From positions 1 to 9,164 of the forward strand of contig JBKJHW010000050.1 of the NCBI GenBank assembly GCA_046598935.1: a stretch of 9,164 bases of DNA, written 5' to 3'. Source of the stretch: SCUN01 sp046598935 (GTDB lineage Bacteria; Acidobacteriota; Vicinamibacteria; Vicinamibacterales; SCN-69-37). Position 1 is the stretch's first letter. Every line of letters begins with the position of its first letter. Of this stretch, positions 1 to 5,270 are shown piece by piece. The notes under the pieces were generated by a model, which saw only the letters and a program-made list of their open reading frames with translations, searched no databases and had not been told where the DNA came from. The position numbers were made by a program, and so were the translations under genes.

Positions 1-1
1 G

Positions 2-115
2 TCGGCCCGCTTGTTCCAGCGGCAAATACGGGCGCCCCTCCTCTTCATCAGCGCTGATAAGCGGCAGTTGGACGCGGCGAGGCGCGAAGGTCTGGCCGTT
101 TATTCAATCGCCTAG
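2..115 (+). CDS. C-terminal end of a PIN-domain protein (VapC-like), partial
   Basis: The frame is open from the window edge to a TAG at 113-115 and encodes 37 residues. The end reads LLFISADKRQLDAARREGLA followed by VYSIA. This fits the last part of PIN-domain ribonucleases: a strand, then S/T-x-D followed by an alpha helix with an AA-x-x-x-GL ending. In that family the Asp of the (T/S)xD segment is one of the acidic residues at the metal site. Most PIN proteins of this size are VapC toxins paired with a small antitoxin gene just upstream, which would lie outside the window. The stop codon sits in a 10-base perfect palindrome, CGCCTAGGCG (109-118). The family call rests on only 37 residues, so toxin function is inferred. 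Confidence 0.6.
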   Translation, partial: SARLFQRQIRAPLLFISADKRQLDAARREGLAVYSIA

Positions 116-140
116 GCGTAGACTTCGAGCCGGCCGCGGC

Positions 141-155
141 CGCCATAAAATGGCG
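141..155. repeat. Small perfect inverted repeat just before the polymerase start
   Basis: CGCCAT (141-146) and ATGGCG (150-155) are perfect inverted copies around an AAA loop. The right arm contains an ATG (150-152) in the polymerase frame, but that frame meets TGA at 156-158, immediately before the TTG used as the start. The hairpin could fold in the leader RNA and influence initiation. A 6-base stem in GC-rich DNA may also be chance. Confidence 0.4.
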
Positions 156-158
156 TGA

Positions 159-2492
159 TTGCCGAGCGGCTGCGAAATCAATCAGGACGAGTGGCTCTCC
201 GGCTGGGATCACACGCCCGGCATTGTCTCGGTGTGGGTCGAGCGCGACGGCGAAGCTGTCGTGTGGCGACGCTCGCCGGACACCGGACAACTCACGAGGG
301 AAATCGAACCGTTCCGGCCTTGGATGCTCGTGGACAGCATCGACCGGCTCGACGAGCCGGGCGCCGACGTCACCTGGCGAGAGCTGGACGGGCCGGGCGC
401 GCTCCGTTTCCACGTCAGCGCCACATCTGCCAGAACGCTGAGGGCCGCCGTCTCGCGAAGCGGGGCCCGGCACTTCTCGCTGCCGGCCGAAGAGCAGTAC
501 CTCGTCGCGACCGGACGCGCATACTTCCACGGCCTCGCATTCGATCAACTCCATCGCCTGCAATTCGATCTCGAAACGACCGGCCTCGACCCGGGGCAGG
601 ACCGGATCTTTCTGGTTGCCGTGCGCGACACCGCGGGCTCGGTCACGATTCTCGAGGCCGCGTCGGCGGATGACAAGGGCGAAGCCGATCTGATCAGCCG
701 ACTCGTCGCGAGTATCAGGTCAGCTGATCCCGACGTGATCGAGAACCACAACCTGCACGGATTCGACCTGCCGTTTCTCGAGCGGCGCGCGCGGAAACTC
801 GGTGTGCCGCTGGCGCTCGGCCGCATCGGCCCGCCCGGTCTTCGCCATCGCGCCGCCCGGCGCGGCGCGGTGAGCGAAGACGATGTGAAGCGAAGGGTAC
901 GGTTCATTGCTCCGGGCCGCGAACTGATCGACACGCTCGATGCGGTCCTCCGCTACGACTTCTCGGCGCGCGATCTTCCAGGCCACGGGCTCAAAGCCGT
1001 GGCCAGGCATTTCGGACTCCACCTTCGCCAAGGCTCCGGCGGACAAGCCGCCGGGCCCGAACGCGAGCTCATCCGCGGCGATCAGATCTACGACGTCTAC
1101 CGCCGCGATCCCGAGCGCGTTCGGCGCTATGCGGCCGCCGACGTTGAAGAAGCGGCCGGAGTCGCGCGCCTGCTCGGCGGCGCGGCATTCGCCCTGGCGC
1201 AAATCGCGCCGCGCCGCTACGAACGGCTCGCCGATGCCGGCGCGGCCACGGGCGTCATCGACCCGCTGCTCGTACGCGCGTACTTGCGCGCCGGCCAGGC
1301 GTTGCCGGCACACGAAGACGGCGACGGCACCGTGCACACCGGCGCCGCGCTGCATCTGTTCGCGACGGGCGCCGCACATCGCGTGGTGAAGGCCGACGTC
1401 GCGAGCCTGTATCCGTCGCTGATGCGGTCGTTCCGCATCGGTCCGAAGCGGGACCGGCTCGGCGCGCTATTGACGATTGTCGATGGGCTTGTCGAACGCC
1501 GTCTCGCGGCCAAAGCGAGCGCCAAACTCGCGCCGCCGGGTTCGGCGGAACGTTACACGCACGAAGCCATGTCGGCCGCCATGAAGCTCGTCGTCAATTC
1601 CGCGTATGGATACCTCGCCGCCGGCGGCGGCCTGACCCGATTCGCGGACGTGCACGCTGCCAACGACGTCACGCGCCGCGGCCGCGAGACGCTCGACTTG
1701 ATGTGCCGCGAGCTGGCGAGCCGCGACGTTCAGCTGATCGAAGCAGACACCGATGGCGTGTATTTTTCGGCACCCGAATCCTGGACCGAAACCGACGAGC
1801 GCCGCATCGTCAGTGAAGTCGCGGCGCTCCTGCCGCCGCTCGTACAGCTCGAGTTCGAGGGCCGCTATGCCGCGATGCTGTCGCACGAGCCGAAGAATTA
1901 TGCGCTCCTGCCGTATGCCGGCCATGGCGCGCTCGTGCTCAAAGGCGTGGCATTTCGTTCGAGCCGCGCCGAGCCGTTCGGCGAGGCGTTCCTGCGCAAA
2001 TCGATCGAGCGGCTGCTTCTCGGCGACGTCAGCGGCGTGCGTCACGCTTTTCTCGAGAGCGTCTTCGCGTTGCGCCGTCGCGAGGTGCCGACGCTCGATG
2101 TGTCGTCACGTGTTCGCCTCACGAAGACGCGTGAGAAGTACGCCGAAACGCGCGATTCTCGGCGTGAACTGACCTACGAAGCGTTGCTGGCAGCCGGGCG
2201 GACGTCGTGGCGCCTCGGTGAACGCGTGCGGGTGTATCGAACCGCGGCGGGCGGCGGGGGCGTTGTGCCCGATCCCGACGATGAATCGGTGACGCCTGCG
2301 GCGGACGCGGACCTCCGTGACTACGACGTCGAGCATTACGTGCGGGTGCTCCGCGACAACTTCGCGTCCCGGTTGGAACGGGCGTTCGCTCCAGAGGACT
2401 ACGAGACGATCTTCGCCGACCCGCGCCAACCGTCGCTCTTCGCCAGGCCAACGGCCGAGATGCGTACCGTGCTGAATCGGATCGGGAGATGA
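159..2492 (+). CDS. Family B DNA polymerase with 3'-5' exonuclease domain
   Basis: This encodes 777 residues and looks intact. It is a DNA-templated DNA polymerase of family B, acting in the cytoplasm, probably in repair or translesion synthesis as for bacterial Pol II; that role is inferred. Exonuclease motifs are visible: Exo I FDLET (D137, E139), Exo II NHNLHGFD (D203) and Exo III YAAAD (Y324, D328). Polymerase motifs follow: motif A DVASLYPS (D413), motif B KLVVNSAYG (K476, Y483) and motif C DTDG (D530, D532). All catalytic acids are present, so both activities are expected. The start must be TTG at 159, because TGA lies directly upstream in frame and no ATG or GTG occurs before the conserved-looking segment GWDHTPGIVSVW. 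No good Shine-Dalgarno is seen. Residues about 289-298 (LRQGSGGQAA) look like a repeat-derived insertion between the exonuclease motifs. It is the first gene of a tight same-strand run. Confidence 0.93.
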   Translation: MPSGCEINQDEWLSGWDHTPGIVSVWVERDGEAVVWRRSPDTGQLTREIEPFRPWMLVDSIDRLDEPGADVTWRELDGPGALRFHVSATSARTLRAAVSRSGARHFSLPAEEQYLVATGRAYFHGLAFDQLHRLQFDLETTGLDPGQDRIFLVAVRDTAGSVTILEAASADDKGEADLISRLVASIRSADPDVIENHNLHGFDLPFLERRARKLGVPLALGRIGPPGLRHRAARRGAVSEDDVKRRVRFIAPGRELIDTLDAVLRYDFSARDLPGHGLKAVARHFGLHLRQGSGGQAAGPERELIRGDQIYDVYRRDPERVRRYAAADVEEAAGVARLLGGAAFALAQIAPRRYERLADAGAATGVIDPLLVRAYLRAGQALPAHEDGDGTVHTGAALHLFATGAAHRVVKADVASLYPSLMRSFRIGPKRDRLGALLTIVDGLVERRLAAKASAKLAPPGSAERYTHEAMSAAMKLVVNSAYGYLAAGGGLTRFADVHAANDVTRRGRETLDLMCRELASRDVQLIEADTDGVYFSAPESWTETDERRIVSEVAALLPPLVQLEFEGRYAAMLSHEPKNYALLPYAGHGALVLKGVAFRSSRAEPFGEAFLRKSIERLLLGDVSGVRHAFLESVFALRRREVPTLDVSSRVRLTKTREKYAETRDSRRELTYEALLAAGRTSWRLGERVRVYRTAAGGGGVVPDPDDESVTPAADADLRDYDVEHYVRVLRDNFASRLERAFAPEDYETIFADPRQPSLFARPTAEMRTVLNRIGR
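1020..1055 (+). repeat. Probable dispersed repeat inserted in frame in the polymerase gene
   Basis: The stretch CTTCGCCAAGGCTCCGGCGG followed by ACAAGC is read here as LRQGSGGQA, residues 289-297. From memory, near-identical DNA (with TAC instead of TCC) recurs inside genes and spacers of acidobacterial and some other environmental genomes, giving peptides such as RQGYGGQA or FAKATADK depending on frame. It contains a perfect inverted repeat: CCGGCGG (1036-1042), loop ACAAG, CCGCCGG (1048-1054). Only one copy is present in the window, so the repeat assignment relies on recall. The insertion is in frame and lies away from catalytic motifs. Confidence 0.5.
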
Positions 2493-2508
2493 CACACTGG
2501 ATCGCAAA

Positions 2509-2904
2509 GTGATTCGCATCGCACGTGACCGCCGCGTATTCGGCGTGCTGTTGATTACGGCGGTTGTTCTCGGACTCGCGTCGCGCCGTTTCAGATACGC
2601 GCTCCCGGCATTCATCGCTGAATACGCCGGCGACACGCTGTGGGCGACAACGGTGTTTCTCGCATTGGCGCTGATCTTCCCGCGGCAGCGAACCAGCGTC
2701 CTTGCCGCCGGCGCGATCGTCGTCGCAGTGCTGGTTGAATGCAGCCAGTTGCTCCATGCGCCGTGGCTCGATGCAATGCGTCACACGCGTCTTGGCGCGC
2801 TCGCGCTCGGGCAGGGATTCCTGTGGAGCGACTTGGCCTGCTACGTCGTGGGCGTCGTGATCGGCGTCGCGATCGATAATGCCGAGCGGCGCGTCAAGGT
2901 GTGA
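2509..2904 (+). CDS. DUF2809 family integral membrane protein
   Basis: This encodes 131 residues of unknown function in the cytoplasmic membrane. Four hydrophobic segments are visible at about residues 10-25, 44-58, 64-82 and 108-126. Family-like features are GLASRRF (22-28) after the first helix, GDTLWA (41-46) at the second, VECSQLL (76-82) closing the third, then PWLDAMRHTRLG (85-96) and LGQGFLWSDL (100-109). These match my knowledge of DUF2809, a small family with some resemblance to VanZ-like proteins. The chosen start is GTG at 2509, 16 bases after the polymerase stop; an in-frame CTG at 2497 is possible but less likely. No strong ribosome binding site is seen, so translation may be coupled to the polymerase gene. 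No catalytic role can be read from the sequence. Confidence 0.8.
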   Translation: MIRIARDRRVFGVLLITAVVLGLASRRFRYALPAFIAEYAGDTLWATTVFLALALIFPRQRTSVLAAGAIVVAVLVECSQLLHAPWLDAMRHTRLGALALGQGFLWSDLACYVVGVVIGVAIDNAERRVKV

Positions 2905-2909
2905 CACCC

Positions 2910-2917
2910 GGAGAAGG
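2910..2917 (+). promoter_or_regulatory. Ribosome binding site of the DoxX gene
   Basis: GGAGAAGG lies directly before ATG 2918 and six bases before a second in-frame ATG at 2924. It is the only good purine-rich site nearby. It argues against the longer reading frame from ATG 2879, which would overlap the DUF2809 gene by 26 bases. Confidence 0.6.
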
Positions 2918-3289
2918 ATGAAGATGCGCCTCGCCAGAACCGCCTTCGCCGGCCTCTTCATCCTGACGGGCGTGCTCCATTTTGTTGCCCCTCAGCCGTA
3001 CATGCGGATCATGCCGTCATGGGTGCCCGCGCACGGGTGGATGGTGGCAATCAGCGGGCTCGCGGAAATCGCGGGCGGCCTGGGTCTGCTCATACCGCGA
3101 TGGCGCCGGGCCGCGGGAGTTGGCCTGATCGCATTGCTCATCGCGGTATTTCCCGCGAACATCCAGATGCTGATGCTCGGGCGCGCGGACAGCGTCGCGA
3201 CGTGGCACGAGGCGCTGCTGTGGCTCCGTTTGCCGCTGCAGCTGCTGCTGATCTGGTGGGCGTGGATCCTCAGCCGGCCTGGGAGTTGA
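2918..3289 (+). CDS. DoxX family membrane protein
   Basis: This encodes 123 residues in the cytoplasmic membrane. Four hydrophobic segments are visible at about residues 8-23, 42-59, 64-82 and 98-118. Family features are GVLHFVAPQPYMRIMPSWVP (18-37) after the first helix, SGLAEIAGGLGLLIP (46-60) and AVFPANIQM (76-84). DoxX-like proteins are widespread. Some are linked to thiosulfate:quinone oxidoreductase or to oxidative-stress membrane complexes, but this small subgroup has no settled function and none can be read here. ATG 2918 follows the DUF2809 stop by 13 bases; ATG 2924 (MRLART) is an equally possible start. A frame reaching back to 2879 was not used, because it adds a charged tail before the first helix and ignores the ribosome binding site. 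Probably co-transcribed with its neighbours. Confidence 0.85.
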   Translation: MKMRLARTAFAGLFILTGVLHFVAPQPYMRIMPSWVPAHGWMVAISGLAEIAGGLGLLIPRWRRAAGVGLIALLIAVFPANIQMLMLGRADSVATWHEALLWLRLPLQLLLIWWAWILSRPGS

Positions 3290-3303
3290 AGTAACCTCTG
3301 GCG

Positions 3304-4578
3304 ATGAAATCCGTTTGCCGTATCGTGATCCTCCTCGTGGTCGTTGCCAGTGTTCCGGCTGGCGCGCAGACCAGCACTAACCTCTTCCAGCCATCGCTCG
3401 TCGAGCGGCCCGACGTGAAGAAAGCGATGCAGTCGGTGGACGATCGCGCCACTGCGATCGTCGACGAGTGGATCAAGCTCGTCGAGATTCCGGCGCCATC
3501 AACCAAGGAACAGCGGCGCGCGGCCTACATGGCCGCCGAGATGCAGAAGGCCGGCCTCACGGAGATCAAGGTCGACGATATTTCGAACGTGAGCGGTGTG
3601 CGCAAGGGCACCGGCGGGGGTCCGACCATTGTGTTCTGCGCGCACATGGACACGGTGTTTCCGGAAGGCACGGACCTCACGGTCAAGCGCGAAGGCGATG
3701 TGCTCCGCGCGCCCGGCATCGGCGACGACACGTCCAACCTGATGGCGACACTCGAGATGTTCCGAGCGCTCGGCCGCGGCGGCGTGACCACGAAGGGCGA
3801 CCTGATTTTCCTGGCTTCGGTGCAGGAGGAAATCGGCCTCCTTGGCGTGAAACATTGGCTCGAAACGAGCGGCTACAAACCCGATATGTTTGTGGCCGTC
3901 GATCTATCGGCCGAGCAAGTCTGGTACGGCGCGCTACGGATCACGCAGTACAAGTTTTTCTACACGTCACCTGGCGCGCACACGATGGAGAGCCGCGGCG
4001 GCCCGAGTCCGGCGAAAGCCGTCTCGCTCGGCATCGCGGCGATGAACGAGATTCCGCTGCCGCCCATCGCGCAGGGCCTCGGCAGCTTCAAACTGCCCGT
4101 CATAAATGTCGGCATGCTGGGCGGCGGCACGGTGTTCAACGCGGTGCCGCGCGAAGCGTTCTTTACGGTCGATCTGCGCTCGCTCGATACGCAAACGCAG
4201 ACGCGGCTCGAATCCGAAGTCGAAGCCGCCGCGAAACGCGCAGCTGAACTTGGCGGCGTCGGCTTTCGGTCCGACAAGCGCCCGATGGCTGATTTCACGA
4301 AGGCGCGGCCGCAGCAGGAACGGCTCAACCACGCGCTTGTCCAAACGGCGGTGGCCACGATCAACTTCTTCAGACAAGCGGGAACGCCGGCGATCGTTCC
4401 CGCCGATGTCGGCTCCACCGACGCGAACATGGCGATCGCGATGGGGATTCCCGCCGTGGCGGTCGGCGCCGTGCGCGAGCGCTTCGCGCACCGCCTCGAA
4501 GAAAACGCCGACGCCAGCAGCATCATCCCCGGCATCAAGTCGCTCATCGCGCTCGCCGCGTCACTCGGGGGGCGGTAG
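3304..4578 (+). CDS. Exported M20-family zinc metallopeptidase
   Basis: This encodes 424 residues. It is a di-zinc aminopeptidase or dipeptidase-like hydrolase of the M20/M25/M40 group, related in style to tripeptidase PepT. Residues 1-21 form a Sec signal peptide (hydrophobic core 7-17, likely cleavage after the Ala of GAQ), so it should act in the periplasm or outside. Metal and catalytic residues can be placed by motif: H114 in AHMDT, D141 in GIGDD, the E175-E176 pair in SVQEE (general base and ligand), D200 in VAVD, and H396 in AHRLEE. The central part (about 210-330, including SPGAHTMESRGGPSPAKAVS) fits the dimerisation or lid domain inserted in this family. Full length, no disruption. 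The start is ATG 3304, 14 bases after the DoxX stop. The substrate cannot be predicted; peptide salvage is the simplest guess. Confidence 0.9.
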   Translation: MKSVCRIVILLVVVASVPAGAQTSTNLFQPSLVERPDVKKAMQSVDDRATAIVDEWIKLVEIPAPSTKEQRRAAYMAAEMQKAGLTEIKVDDISNVSGVRKGTGGGPTIVFCAHMDTVFPEGTDLTVKREGDVLRAPGIGDDTSNLMATLEMFRALGRGGVTTKGDLIFLASVQEEIGLLGVKHWLETSGYKPDMFVAVDLSAEQVWYGALRITQYKFFYTSPGAHTMESRGGPSPAKAVSLGIAAMNEIPLPPIAQGLGSFKLPVINVGMLGGGTVFNAVPREAFFTVDLRSLDTQTQTRLESEVEAAAKRAAELGGVGFRSDKRPMADFTKARPQQERLNHALVQTAVATINFFRQAGTPAIVPADVGSTDANMAIAMGIPAVAVGAVRERFAHRLEENADASSIIPGIKSLIALAASLGGR

Positions 4579-4635
4579 TCACACGGAATTGGGTCCGCCG
4601 GAGCTTCCGGCTACCGCGTGGCGTCATAGAACAAT

Positions 4636-5172
4636 ATGTTGCCGATCCTGCTAACAGTCAGCCTCGCGGCGTTCGCGCCAATTTTTGTCCCACAAACGGC
4701 GCGCGCAGTGCCGCAACTCGATCTCAAGCTTTATGCCGGCCGCTGGCACGAGGTCGCCAGGTTCCCCAATCGTTTCCAGAAGCAGTGCCTGAGCAACGTC
4801 GCGGCGGACTACTCCGTGCGCCCGGACGGGCAGATCACCGTGATCAACAGCTGCGAGGTCAAGGGCGGCGGCACAGAGCGCGCTGAAGGCCTCGCGCGGA
4901 AGGCGAACGTCGACGGCCCGGCCTCGATTCTGAAAGTTCGTTTCGCGCCGAAGTGGCTATCTTTCCTGCCGATGGTTTGGGGAGACTACTGGGTCGTCGC
5001 GCTTGCCGGCGATTATCGTTATGCGGTTGTGGGCTCGCCCGACCACGACTACTTGTGGATCCTCTCGCGCACGCCGTCGATGAGCGCCACGGACTACGCC
5101 GCGGCTGTCGACGGCGCCCGCGCCAATGGCTTCGACACATCGAGGCTCGTGAAGACGCCGGCGTCACGCTAG
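4636..5172 (+). CDS. blc: Blc-type bacterial lipocalin, secreted form
   Basis: This encodes 178 residues. Bacterial lipocalins of the Blc family are single-domain beta-barrels that bind fatty acids or lysophospholipids at the cell envelope. The hallmark GxW motif is at G35-R-W37 in YAGRWHEVARFPNRFQ. Other family blocks are DYSVRPDGQITVINSC (58-73), LKVRFAPKW (99-107), WGDYWVVAL (115-123) and YLWILSRTP (139-147). C51 and C73 may form a disulfide. Residues 1-24 look like a Sec signal peptide ending in ARA, with no lipobox cysteine, so unlike E. coli Blc it is probably soluble in the periplasm or anchored some other way. The start ATG 4636 has no clear ribosome binding site. The gap of 57 bases from the peptidase gene holds a small inverted repeat, so this gene may be the last of the run or separately expressed. 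Confidence 0.92.
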   Translation: MLPILLTVSLAAFAPIFVPQTARAVPQLDLKLYAGRWHEVARFPNRFQKQCLSNVAADYSVRPDGQITVINSCEVKGGGTERAEGLARKANVDGPASILKVRFAPKWLSFLPMVWGDYWVVALAGDYRYAVVGSPDHDYLWILSRTPSMSATDYAAAVDGARANGFDTSRLVKTPASR

Positions 5173-5200
5173 CGAACGATTGCTGCCTGCAGCGCACCAG

Positions 5201-5231
5201 AAAAAAGAAGGCGGCTGGAAACCCAGCCGCC
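5201..5231 (-). terminator. Intrinsic terminator of the M14 peptidase gene
   Basis: GGCGGCTGG (5210-5218) and CCAGCCGCC (5223-5231) form a perfect 9-base-pair stem with a four-base loop. Read on the minus strand, the stem is followed by TTCTTTTTT (5209-5201), the classic hairpin plus T-tract. On the plus strand no T-run follows, so it serves the M14 gene, 37 bases past its stop. It may also partly block readthrough from the converging lipocalin gene. Confidence 0.8.
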
Positions 5232-5238
5232 CTCCAGT

Positions 5239-5270
5239 CTTCTGCCTTCTGCCTTCTGACTTCTGCCTTA
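5239..5270 (-). repeat. Heptamer repeat array at the M14 stop codon
   Basis: On the minus strand, straight after TAA (5270-5268), come four 7-base units: GGCAGAA, GTCAGAA, GGCAGAA, GGCAGAA, then G. The array fills the space between the stop and the terminator hairpin, so it is transcribed as the 3' untranslated region. The same unit type recurs at two gene ends near 8941-9005. Confidence 0.8.

Noticed and set aside
155..673. Overlapping open frames inside the polymerase gene on both strands
   Set aside because: The polymerase frame carries every family B motif. The others are Arg-rich frames typical of GC-rich DNA.
2879..2917. Longer N-terminus for the DoxX protein
   Set aside because: It would overlap the DUF2809 gene and add a charged stretch before the first helix, and it has no ribosome binding site. 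GGAGAAGG at 2910-2917 supports the later start.
4597..4611. GCCGGA-GCT-TCCGGC hairpin between the M20 peptidase and the lipocalin
   Set aside because: The stem is only six base pairs and no T-tract follows, so it is not called a terminator. It may weakly reduce readthrough.
5239..5270. CRISPR-like interpretation of the 7-base repeats
   Set aside because: Units are seven bases, directly tandem and without spacers, and there are no cas genes nearby.
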